The position numbers and the translations under genes were made by a program. Positions 1 through 8,046 of a DNA stretch of 64,000 nucleotides are shown here, piece after piece. The DNA comes from Roseburia sp. 831b. GTDB taxonomy: Bacteria > Bacillota > Clostridia > Lachnospirales > Lachnospiraceae. The number at the start of each line of letters is the position of its first letter. The stretch's first letter is position 1. The stretch lies in NCBI RefSeq assembly GCF_001940165.2, contig NZ_CP135162.1:1752001-1816000 (forward strand), written 5' to 3'. The notes beneath the pieces are model-generated. The model saw nothing but the letters and a program-made list of their open reading frames with translations. It was not told where the DNA came from and searched no databases.

Positions 1-206
1 TTGACGGGAATGTCTATGATATTTGTCGCGACCTTTTTATTTTCGAAATGAAAAAAGAGAGAACGCACTTCTCCCTGTAAAATCAGGTAATCCTCTAAGA
101 CTGCAATCAGTCCCGTCCACTTCACGTTCTCTCCCATTGTTTCAATTACTTTTTCAAATGTCTGTTTTGTTTCTGTGTTTGCATTCAGTAAAATCAAAAG
201 AAACAC
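1..206 (-). CDS. Partial ORF at window edge, unknown function
   Basis: An open frame of about 68 codons runs off the left edge of the window on the minus strand. A GTG start at 204-206 is preceded by AGGAAAG at a usable distance; a TTG twelve bases further on, preceded by GAGGTG, is the alternative. The visible part starts with a hydrophobic stretch followed by a mixed charged sequence and shows no family motif that I recognise. It begins 17 bp after the stop of the Wzy_C-type gene and runs the same way, so it is probably the next gene of that polysaccharide operon. The 3' end is missing, so no function is assigned. Confidence 0.4.
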   Translation of the reverse strand, partial: MFLLILLNANTETKQTFEKVIETMGENVKWTGLIAVLEDYLILQGEVRSLFFHFENKKVATNIIDIPV

Positions 207-222
207 CTCATCTTTCCTGTGT

Positions 223-1773
223 TTATGATACTTTCTTTTCCTCCTTGCATCCTGCTAAAATTGCAAGATAGAGGAAAAAGAGTGGCAATGTAATCGGTTG
301 TAAAATACTGAAAATATCCTGTATAGCATATGCGACAACCGGTATCAACAATGCCTTTTTTGCATCTGACATCTCGCGCTTTATTCCCTTTGCTACGGCA
401 GAAATCAAAACACCAAGGTAGGAAACACAGCCAAAAATTCCGATTGTCGTCAGATAGTGAAGGTACACATTGTGTGCATTGTCAAAATAGTATTCCAAAT
501 CATATATCATTTCTTTTGCATGATAGGTAAACAGTTCCAGGACCACACTTCCCTGTCCGGCACCGAATAACTTCTGAAAAAGCGGGGCATCCAGAAAAAT
601 CTGGAAAAGCCAGGTCCATACATATCCTCTTTGCGTTCCCCACTCCTTACTGAAACGGAAATATCCGTCCAATCTACCTATATTTGTAGTTCTGTCAATC
701 GCAGAAAAATAAACAAATGCACCAAGAATTGTAACGACCACAACAACTGTCACAACAGCTGCAAACACATGTAGTACCCGGTAACATTTTTCCGATTGTA
801 AAAGGAAACGGCATATCAGCCACAGGCATACAATCACTCCTATGAAAAAGAGACATAATTTTACATTCATTGCATATCTTCCCATACTTGAAACCGGTCT
901 TGCGCTATGACACGCAGCATAAATTCTGCCAAAAAGAAGTGCTGTGACGCCTTCCACTGCTAAGCTCTCTAAGAACCTAAGACACGACGCCTTTTCTTTT
1001 ATCATCAAAAGCAAAAGAAGGCCTGCTGCCACAGCAAATCCCAAATAGGTTGCATCCGTATTTGAGATTAAAACACCAATCGTTCCAATTCCACAGCTGA
1101 TACCGTAAAATACTTTTTCCAGGAAGCCAGGCAGTTTTTCGTTCTGTTTTCCTTGCATTGGTCTGCAATAATTGTAAATTGCAACCGGAACCACCAGCGT
1201 TAAATATTGTCCATATACCCCCGTGTTGCCAAACGTCGAGAGGTAATTGTTAATTTTATCCGTCTTTAAATTTGTCAGTATTCCAAACGAATCTGCGCCC
1301 AAAAACTGTATCATTGCAAAAAGAATTACAACATCTGCCGCAAGCGTCATCCAAAAGAACAGTTTTTTGGACAGTACAATCTCTTTTTTTGCTACCACAT
1401 AAAGTAAGAGCAAAAGGAACATAAAATAAAGACCAATATGCCCGTCTGTACTGCCGGTAAATGCCACGTTTTTCTTTTTTGCAAATAAAAATGATACAAC
1501 TACGGATGTAAGGAAAACAATCATCCATTTATCTGTCGCACTAAAACTTTTCCAGATTTCGTTTGCTTTTCTTGGATGAAAGCCCTTTTCTTGCACTACA
1601 CGCCCGGAATAGCCGCTTAATATGACATAAAACGAAATACAGATTGTAGTAACCGCAAACAAACAATATTTTGTCGCCGTCACATTATAATATCCGTTTG
1701 TCATCACGAAGGGATAAATCCCCATTAATATCAAAAATAAAATCGTACCAGCCCGTTTTCTTTTGTCACTCAT
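223..1773 (-). CDS. O-antigen ligase / Wzy_C family membrane protein
   Basis: A 516-residue integral membrane protein with about a dozen hydrophobic segments. Near residue 430 it carries DNAHNVYLHYL followed by a glycine-containing membrane segment, the signature of the O-antigen ligase/polymerase (Wzy_C) domain. Family members join or polymerise lipid-linked glycans on the outer face of the cytoplasmic membrane. In a Gram-positive this suggests surface polysaccharide or teichoic-type glycan assembly; the substrate cannot be told from sequence. The ATG follows an AGAGGG box and lies 14 bp after the stop of the 57-residue membrane gene, so it belongs to the same operon as the larger paralogue upstream. 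Confidence 0.75.
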   Translation of the reverse strand: MSDKRKRAGTILFLILMGIYPFVMTNGYYNVTATKYCLFAVTTICISFYVILSGYSGRVVQEKGFHPRKANEIWKSFSATDKWMIVFLTSVVVSFLFAKKKNVAFTGSTDGHIGLYFMFLLLLLYVVAKKEIVLSKKLFFWMTLAADVVILFAMIQFLGADSFGILTNLKTDKINNYLSTFGNTGVYGQYLTLVVPVAIYNYCRPMQGKQNEKLPGFLEKVFYGISCGIGTIGVLISNTDATYLGFAVAAGLLLLLMIKEKASCLRFLESLAVEGVTALLFGRIYAACHSARPVSSMGRYAMNVKLCLFFIGVIVCLWLICRFLLQSEKCYRVLHVFAAVVTVVVVVTILGAFVYFSAIDRTTNIGRLDGYFRFSKEWGTQRGYVWTWLFQIFLDAPLFQKLFGAGQGSVVLELFTYHAKEMIYDLEYYFDNAHNVYLHYLTTIGIFGCVSYLGVLISAVAKGIKREMSDAKKALLIPVVAYAIQDIFSILQPITLPLFFLYLAILAGCKEEKKVS

Positions 1774-1787
1774 CTTATGCCCTCTTT

Positions 1788-1961
1788 CTACATCTGATTC
1801 ACGATGTTTTGTACCTCTTGTGTGCCGTTTGTTCCAATCACATAAATAAGAAGAACCAGCAGCAGAAATCCTATCGCAATCCCAATCCCAATTCCTATCA
1901 CCTGTGCCGTTATGATGTTATCCTGCTCTTTTTTCTTTTTTTTGCTAATCTTATTTGCCAT
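1788..1961 (-). CDS. Small single-pass membrane protein (57 aa)
   Basis: A 57-codon ORF between the two Wzy_C-type genes. Its ATG is preceded by a perfect AGGAGG about nine bases upstream, and the first 52 bp overlap the 3' end of the upstream gene in another frame, which suggests translational coupling. The product has a short Lys-rich cytoplasmic head (IS followed by five lysines), then one hydrophobic segment of roughly 25 residues rich in Ile/Gly/Leu, then a short polar tail, the layout of a type II or tail-anchored micropeptide. I recognise no family. Its place between two glycan ligase-like proteins suggests an accessory subunit, which is inference only. Confidence 0.7.
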   Translation of the reverse strand: MANKISKKKKKEQDNIITAQVIGIGIGIAIGFLLLVLLIYVIGTNGTQEVQNIVNQM

Positions 1962-3628
1962 GAGTTACTGCCTCCTGTCTCCAACGTACTTTCACATCGT
2001 CCGAATCCAAGTAACACAACCACGATTCCCATACAGGTAATCATCTGGATTCCAACCAATGCCATTGTCATATAAGCGAAAATTGCAAACGCAATTGCGG
2101 TAAATTCCGCATCCTCTTTTCCTTTTTGCATGCATTTTCTAATAGAAAGAAAAATCCAGCCAACATACGCACCCAGTCCAATGATTCCATGTGTCAAAAG
2201 CAGCTGCAGATATTCATTGTGTGCATTGTCAAAATAAGAGCCGTAATCCGTCAAAAAGCTTTCCGTACAAATCTGCTGATAAATCTGATATGTGGTATCC
2301 GGTCCCGTTCCAAACAGCTTCTGGAAAAGTGGCAGTCCATTATAATAATCCACCGTTTTTAGCCAGATATAACCTCTGTAATTTCCCCACTCCCGGGTAA
2401 TGTGAAGTTTTTCCAAAAGGGAGGATGCATGAATTGCGCCTTTATTGCTATTTACAACTACAAACATCATTACAATAAGTAATAACACGAGTGCAAGCAG
2501 TACTTCTAAAATCCGCTTTCCAATCCGCAACACTCTTTTTAACTGCGCACGTTTTTGTTTTCTGTCCTCTCTTTTTGGACTCTGTCTTTGTCTGGTTCCC
2601 ATTCCATATAAGATTGCTCCAAGCACAACCAAAAGTGCTGCTCCCAGTGTTACCGCAAGCCCAATTCCTGCAATTTTGCCCTCCAGCATTATTTGGCTGA
2701 CTCCATCCACTGGTTTTGCCCCGCCGATTTGCTTTTGCAAGACCCGCATCATAAGCGACATTGCAAAAAAAGCAACCAGCAATCCATCATATTCCAAAAA
2801 CATTCTGACATTTTGAATCAGAATCCAGCCAAACAGGAAAAAGACAATCACTCCAAGAAATGCCCCGTCCGCACTGTTGGTTAATACCGCGCACATTGTA
2901 ACTACACTTGTAATTATATGTAGCGTTTTCTCCTGCCATTTTTTTGCCATAAGAAAACCAGTCGCTGCAAATGCAAACATCATCCCTGCATAGACGCCAA
3001 ACACGTCAATATGCCCAATCGTGGAAGAAAAATAGGTCTGCTGCTCTTCCACAAGATCCCAGAAAAAATGAAGTGGGTCCGCGCCAAAATGATTCAAGAT
3101 GCCGATTCCACAGATAAAAATAGCGGCAAGCTCCATCGCATACAGGCTCCAGCGGTATAACTTTCCATTCTCCACAATCAGAAATATGGCGAGTGCATAA
3201 ATTAAATAAATCAAAAGTCCGTTTCTTCTTCCGCACTCCCCGGTAAAAGCTTCCATTCCATACTCTGAAAACCGCACGCTGATTCCCCCGGCAAGTAGAA
3301 ACAAAAGTGCCAGGCAATCCATACCATTCCACTTTGCAAAAAATATCTTTTTCCGGTTTATCACATTACACGTCAGATTGCATACCAAAAAGATGCCACC
3401 AAATAATAAGGTCGCATGCTCCATAAACTGGAATTTTGCCAGCGTCAGTGCAAAATAGCCCTGCTTTGTGTATAGTGGCAGCACACACAAGATTAAGATT
3501 GTATAAAAGAAAACTGCCTTATCCTGTATCCAGGAAAAAATCTGCGTCACCTTTTTCCCTGCCTTACTTAACTTTTCCTTGTCAAATCCGTGGAAAAGTT
3601 GAAGTATTTTACTTTTGTAAGTTTCCAT
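1910..3628 (-). CDS. O-antigen ligase / Wzy_C family membrane protein (larger paralogue)
   Basis: A 572-residue polytopic membrane protein. Near residue 466 it has DNAHNEYLQLLL followed by a membrane segment, the same Wzy_C/O-antigen-ligase signature as the downstream paralogue. An Arg/Lys-rich cytoplasmic loop lies around residue 360. I place the start at the ATG at 3628, which has AAGGA seven bases upstream; a GTG twelve codons earlier has no such support. It is the first gene of a three-gene operon with the 57-aa membrane protein and the second ligase-like protein. A good sigma-A promoter lies at 3682-3710. The likely role is transfer or polymerisation of undecaprenyl-linked glycan at the outer membrane face; acceptor and donor are unknown. 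Confidence 0.75.
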   Translation of the reverse strand: METYKSKILQLFHGFDKEKLSKAGKKVTQIFSWIQDKAVFFYTILILCVLPLYTKQGYFALTLAKFQFMEHATLLFGGIFLVCNLTCNVINRKKIFFAKWNGMDCLALLFLLAGGISVRFSEYGMEAFTGECGRRNGLLIYLIYALAIFLIVENGKLYRWSLYAMELAAIFICGIGILNHFGADPLHFFWDLVEEQQTYFSSTIGHIDVFGVYAGMMFAFAATGFLMAKKWQEKTLHIITSVVTMCAVLTNSADGAFLGVIVFFLFGWILIQNVRMFLEYDGLLVAFFAMSLMMRVLQKQIGGAKPVDGVSQIMLEGKIAGIGLAVTLGAALLVVLGAILYGMGTRQRQSPKREDRKQKRAQLKRVLRIGKRILEVLLALVLLLIVMMFVVVNSNKGAIHASSLLEKLHITREWGNYRGYIWLKTVDYYNGLPLFQKLFGTGPDTTYQIYQQICTESFLTDYGSYFDNAHNEYLQLLLTHGIIGLGAYVGWIFLSIRKCMQKGKEDAEFTAIAFAIFAYMTMALVGIQMITCMGIVVVLLGFGRCESTLETGGSNSWQIRLAKKRKKSRITS

Positions 3629-3681
3629 TGTTGTATCCTTGTTATCGTGTATTGTAAGTATCACAATTCTTTCTATGCTTT

Positions 3682-3710
3682 ATTATAGTTATTTTTTGTT
3701 TCTACGACAA
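3682..3710 (-). promoter_or_regulatory. Sigma-A promoter of the Wzy_C-type operon
   Basis: On the minus strand TTGTCG (3705-3710), a 17-base spacer and TATAAT (3682-3687) form a good vegetative promoter about 50 bp upstream of the ATG at 3628. Confidence 0.65.
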
Positions 3711-3788
3711 GATGTTTCTCCATTCCCCAGTTTATAAAGATTTTAGAATTCCCGAACCCCCTGCCATTTCCACCGCTCCCGCTTTTTG

Positions 3789-3815
3789 TTAGCACTCATT
3801 TTAAAAGAGTGCTAA
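3789..3815 (+). promoter_or_regulatory. CIRCE element (HrcA operator) upstream of htpG
   Basis: TTAGCACTC, nine bases, GAGTGCTAA: a perfect match to the CIRCE inverted repeat bound by the HrcA heat-shock repressor. It ends 7 bp before the -35 hexamer of the htpG promoter. This is the main feature of the 313-bp space between the start of the Wzy_C operon (3628) and htpG (3942), which otherwise holds only the two divergent promoters. HrcA normally controls groESL and dnaK operons, so its presence here implies heat-shock control of htpG. Confidence 0.93.
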
Positions 3816-3822
3816 TTTTTTA

Positions 3823-3851
3823 TTGACTTTTTGTCATGGAGGTACTAATAT
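3823..3851 (+). promoter_or_regulatory. Sigma-A promoter of htpG
   Basis: TTGACT (3823-3828), a 17-base spacer and TAATAT (3846-3851) lie about 90 bp upstream of the htpG ATG and directly downstream of the CIRCE element. Confidence 0.7.
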
Positions 3852-3941
3852 GGAATTTATCAGGAAAAACAATAAAAAGATTTCTTTGTGGCATTCGCGC
3901 AAAGAAAAAATTACCATATTGAACTAAAGGAGTGTTGTATT

Positions 3942-6056
3942 ATGTCAAACAAACATGGAAGTCTTTCAATCGATAGCGATAACCTGTTTCCAATTATCAA
4001 GAAATGGTTATATTCCGATCACGATATCTTCTACCGTGAGTTGATTTCAAACGGATGCGATGCTATCACAAAATTAGAAAAATTAGAGATGATGGGAGAA
4101 TACCAGTTCCCTGCAGATTACAAAAAGAAAATTGAGGTCATCGTAAACCCAGAAGAAAAAACCTTAAAATTCATCGATAACGGTCTTGGTATGACAGCAG
4201 ATGAAGTGGAAGAATATATTTGTCAGATTGCATTTTCCGGTGCAACCGACTTCATCGAGAAGTACAAAGATAAAGCAAATGACGATCAGATTATCGGTCA
4301 TTTCGGACTTGGTTTCTACTCTGCATTCATGGTAGCAGACCGTGTTACCATCGATACCCTTTCTTATAAAGAAGGTTCTACACCAGTTCACTGGACCTGC
4401 GATGGCGGTACCGATTATGACATCGAAGATGGTACAAAGACCACAATTGGTACAGAGATTACTTTATATTTAAACGAAGACTGTGTAGAATTTGCAAATG
4501 AATATCGCGCAAAAGAAGTCATTCAGAAGTACTGCTCTTTCATGCCAACTCCAATCTTCTTAAGCAAGGCAAATGCGGAAACAGAATATGAAACCATCGA
4601 CGCTGCCGATAAATTGGATACCGATACTGTTGTGGAAGAGATTCACGAAGAAGCCAAAACAGAAGAAAAAGAAAATGAAAACGGTAAAAAAGAAGTCGTT
4701 GAAGTATCTCCAGCAAAGGATAAATTAAAGATTGTAAAACGTCCGGTTGCCTTGAACGATACCAACCCACTTTGGACCAAGAATCCGAACGATTGTACCG
4801 ATGAAGAATACAAAGAATTCTACCGCAAGGTATTCTTAGATTACAAAGAGCCATTGTTCTGGATTCATCTGAACATGGACTACCCATTTAACTTAAAAGG
4901 TATTCTTTACTTCCCTAAGATTAATACCGAGTACGATTCCATCGAAGGAACCATCAAATTATACAACAATCAGGTCTTTATCGCAGACAACATTAAGGAA
5001 GTCATCCCAGAGTTCTTAATGCTCTTAAAAGGTGTCATCGACTGCCCTGACCTTCCATTAAATGTTTCCAGAAGTGCTCTGCAGAACGATGGATTCGTGA
5101 AAAAGATTTCCGATTACATCACCAAGAAAGTTGCAGATAAACTGATTGGAATGTGCAAAACAGATAAAGAATCTTATGAAAAATACTGGGATGACATCAG
5201 CCCATTCATCAAATTTGGCTGCTTAAAAGACACCAAATTCTGTGATAAGATGAATGACTACATCCTATTCAAAAACTTAGATGACAAATACCTTACGCTT
5301 CCAGAACTTCTTGTAAAAGAAGAGGAAAAAGCGAACACGGAGGAAAATGACAGCAATGATTCTACAGCTAAAGACGCTAGTGACAGCGCTTCATCAGATC
5401 ATTCTGATTCTGACAGCACTGCTTCTGATACAGAAGAAAAAGATGAAAGAAAAGTCATCTACTATGTAACCGATAAAGTTCAGCAGGGACAATACATCAA
5501 ACTCTTCAAAGAGCAGAACATGGATGCGGTTATCTTAGACCACAACATCGATACCTCCTTCATTTCCCAGTTAGAGCAGAGAAATGAAAACTACAAATTC
5601 ATGCGTATTGATGCTGACCTGACCGAATCTTTGAAAGAAGAGACAAATGCAGAAGATTTAAAAGCCGAAACAGATACCTTGACAGAGACTTTCCGTAAAG
5701 CTTTAAACAACGATAAATTAGTTGTAAAAGTAGAGAAATTAAAGAACGAAGGCATCTCCTCTATCATTACACTTTCCGAAGAAGGAAGACGTATGCAGGA
5801 TATGATGAAGATGTATGCCATGAACGGAATGGGTGGTTTTGATCCATCTATGTTCGGTGGCGACCAGACTCTTACCTTAAATGCAAATAACAAACTTGTT
5901 CAGTACATCTTTGAGCACAAAGATTCCGAGCATGTTCCAATGTTCTGCGAACAGCTCTACGATTTAGCTGTCTTAACCAACCAGCCATTATCCGTAGATG
6001 CTATGAGCAAATTCGTTGCAAGAAGTAATGAAATCATGATGTTGCTTGCAAAATAA
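3942..6056 (+). CDS. htpG: Molecular chaperone HtpG (bacterial Hsp90)
   Basis: A 704-residue cytosolic Hsp90 that remodels client proteins with ATP. The GHKL ATPase motifs are present: Glu33, Asn37 and Asp40 in RELISNGCDAI, DNGLGM near residue 79 and GHFGLGFYSA near 120. The middle domain begins at LWTKNPNDCTDEEYKEFY. The start is the ATG with AAAGGAG upstream; the frame is open 18 codons further but without a ribosome site. It is longer than typical HtpG (about 625-640 aa) because of two inserts: a Glu/Lys-rich linker near residues 227-258, between the N and middle domains, and a Ser/Asp/Glu-rich stretch near residues 464-502. CIRCE and a sigma-A promoter precede it, and a hairpin terminator follows. 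Confidence 0.97.
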   Translation: MSNKHGSLSIDSDNLFPIIKKWLYSDHDIFYRELISNGCDAITKLEKLEMMGEYQFPADYKKKIEVIVNPEEKTLKFIDNGLGMTADEVEEYICQIAFSGATDFIEKYKDKANDDQIIGHFGLGFYSAFMVADRVTIDTLSYKEGSTPVHWTCDGGTDYDIEDGTKTTIGTEITLYLNEDCVEFANEYRAKEVIQKYCSFMPTPIFLSKANAETEYETIDAADKLDTDTVVEEIHEEAKTEEKENENGKKEVVEVSPAKDKLKIVKRPVALNDTNPLWTKNPNDCTDEEYKEFYRKVFLDYKEPLFWIHLNMDYPFNLKGILYFPKINTEYDSIEGTIKLYNNQVFIADNIKEVIPEFLMLLKGVIDCPDLPLNVSRSALQNDGFVKKISDYITKKVADKLIGMCKTDKESYEKYWDDISPFIKFGCLKDTKFCDKMNDYILFKNLDDKYLTLPELLVKEEEKANTEENDSNDSTAKDASDSASSDHSDSDSTASDTEEKDERKVIYYVTDKVQQGQYIKLFKEQNMDAVILDHNIDTSFISQLEQRNENYKFMRIDADLTESLKEETNAEDLKAETDTLTETFRKALNNDKLVVKVEKLKNEGISSIITLSEEGRRMQDMMKMYAMNGMGGFDPSMFGGDQTLTLNANNKLVQYIFEHKDSEHVPMFCEQLYDLAVLTNQPLSVDAMSKFVARSNEIMMLLAK

Positions 6057-6086
6057 AAACAAATATTTTTAGCCCAGCTATTTTAA

Positions 6087-6133
6087 CAGGACGGACAAAA
6101 AGATTTTCCTTTTCTTTTTGCCGTCCTGTTTTT
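6087..6133 (+). terminator. Rho-independent terminator after htpG
   Basis: CAGGACGG.CAAAAAG pairs with CTTTTTG.CCGTCCTG across a short loop and is followed by a T-run; it lies 30 bp past the htpG stop. Confidence 0.85.
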
Positions 6134-6280
6134 CTACTGCTCTTTTGATTTTTCCCAAAATATCTTCTCCCATTTTACTTTTCGAAAATATGTTCGTTTT
6201 TTTCAACTTTTGTCTTGTATCTTCCTATTAAAAAGTATAGAATAGAATCATTACTGTTACAGAAAGATATGGTGACTTCT

Positions 6281-8044
6281 ATGCAATTTATATCAACGTA
6301 TTTGAAAAAACACAGACTACAATATTTTCTTGGAATATTAGCACTCTTTGCCGTCGACTTTGCCAATATTTTCATTCCAAAGCTGACCGGAACCATCACG
6401 GATGGGCTGACCGCTCATAACCTTGACTGGAACGGCATAAAAATGCTTTTGCTTTACATTCTTATCCTGGGACTTCTTTTAGCAGTCGGTCGTTTCCTAT
6501 GGCGTTATTTTTTGTTTGGCGCCTCCCGCTCCATCGAAAAAGAACTTCGAAACGACATGTTTGCCCACCTTGAAAAAATGAGCGTCGAATATTACAACGA
6601 ACACAAAACCGGTGACCTTATGACACGTTTTACCAGTGACTTAAACAACATCCGTATGTCAATTGGTCCCGCCATCATCTGTGTGTTTGATGCCTCCGTT
6701 ATGACGATTATGGTCATTGGTCAGATGATGTACTATGTCAATGTAAAACTGACCTTACTTACCATGATTCCGATGATTTTGATTCTGCTTGGAGAAATCT
6801 ATTATGGAAAAATCATCCGCTCCCGTTTCCTTGACCGTCAGGAAGCCGTGTCTAACTTAACCGATTACGTTCAGGAAAGTTTTTCCGGTATCCGCGTAAT
6901 CAAAGCATTTGTACGGGAGCGTGCACAGCTTCGCGCTTTTACCAAAGAAAATCAAAACACGATGGAGAAAAACCTTTCCATTGCAAAATTACAGTCTATT
7001 GTCATCCCTCTTTTGGATGTCATCATCGGTCTTTCCAGCTTAATCACGTTGATTTACGGTGGTTACCTTGCCTTAATTGGTGATATCACACTCGGCCGGT
7101 TTGTCGCCTTTAACCAGTACATCAATATGTTGGTCTGGCCTATGTTAGCCTGCGGAGATGCCGTCAATATGTTTTCACAAGGCTCTGCCTCCATCCGCCG
7201 TATTCAGGATGTCATGGAAGAAAAACCGGAAATCTTTGACGATGCGGATACCAAAGATGTGGAGAAAATCAAAGGTTCCATCACATTTTCCCATCTAACT
7301 TTCCTGCATCATGGGCAAACGGAACCTACTTTAAAAGATATCAACCTTCACATCGATGCCGGCACCACGCTTGCGATTGTCGGCCGTACCGGGAACGGAA
7401 AATCTACCCTGGTCAACCTTTTATTGCATCTATACAACGCAAAACCTGGCATGATTTTTATCGATGGAAAAGACATTAACACCATCCCGCTTAAAACACT
7501 GCGCACCAGCATCGGATATGTTCCGCAGGACAACTTTTTGTTTTCCGATACCTTAAAATCCAATATCGCTTTCGGTGTCGAAGATGAGGATATGGAAGCA
7601 ATCACCAAAGCGACGACAGCCGCCTGCATTCATGAAAACATTGTGGCTTTCCCGGATGGCTACGAAACCATTGTCGGCGAGCGCGGTGTCACCTTATCCG
7701 GCGGACAAAAGCAGCGCAGCTCTATCGCCCGCGCCCTGATGAAGGATGCACCAATTTTGATTTTAGACGATGCACTCTCCGCAGTCGATACAGACACAGA
7801 GGAACACATCTTAACGAACCTTAAGAAAAACCGTGCCGGAAAAACAACGATTTTAATTGCACACCGGATTTCCACCATTCAGAATGCCGATGTCATTATG
7901 GTGTTAGAGGACGGAATGGCAAAAGAAATCGGAAACCATGAATCCTTAATGAAACAAAACGGAATTTACAAAGACATGTTTTTAAAACAGCAGTTAGAGG
8001 CCGCTAACGGCGAAGCCGTTGCAAACTTAGAAAAGGAGGTGTAA
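6281..8044 (+). CDS. Heterodimeric ABC multidrug-type exporter, degenerate-site half
   Basis: A 587-residue ABC half-exporter: an N-terminal membrane domain (about residues 1-310, six segments) and a C-terminal ATPase domain with Walker A GRTGNGKST near 368, signature LSGGQ near 472 and Walker B ILILDD near 491-496. The residue after Walker B is Asp instead of the catalytic Glu, so its own nucleotide site should be inactive or slow. It contributes the intact LSGGQ to the partner's site. This asymmetry is typical of heterodimeric exporters such as BmrCD and TM287/288. I chose the ATG at 6281, which has GGTGA six bases upstream; the frame is open to 6215. The partner gene starts 3 bp after the stop. 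Confidence 0.88.
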   Translation: MQFISTYLKKHRLQYFLGILALFAVDFANIFIPKLTGTITDGLTAHNLDWNGIKMLLLYILILGLLLAVGRFLWRYFLFGASRSIEKELRNDMFAHLEKMSVEYYNEHKTGDLMTRFTSDLNNIRMSIGPAIICVFDASVMTIMVIGQMMYYVNVKLTLLTMIPMILILLGEIYYGKIIRSRFLDRQEAVSNLTDYVQESFSGIRVIKAFVRERAQLRAFTKENQNTMEKNLSIAKLQSIVIPLLDVIIGLSSLITLIYGGYLALIGDITLGRFVAFNQYINMLVWPMLACGDAVNMFSQGSASIRRIQDVMEEKPEIFDDADTKDVEKIKGSITFSHLTFLHHGQTEPTLKDINLHIDAGTTLAIVGRTGNGKSTLVNLLLHLYNAKPGMIFIDGKDINTIPLKTLRTSIGYVPQDNFLFSDTLKSNIAFGVEDEDMEAITKATTAACIHENIVAFPDGYETIVGERGVTLSGGQKQRSSIARALMKDAPILILDDALSAVDTDTEEHILTNLKKNRAGKTTILIAHRISTIQNADVIMVLEDGMAKEIGNHESLMKQNGIYKDMFLKQQLEAANGEAVANLEKEV

Positions 8045-8046
8045 CC

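Noticed and set aside
23..271. 82-codon plus-strand ORF at the left edge
   Set aside because: It overlaps the minus-strand operon, has no ribosome site and low-quality composition.
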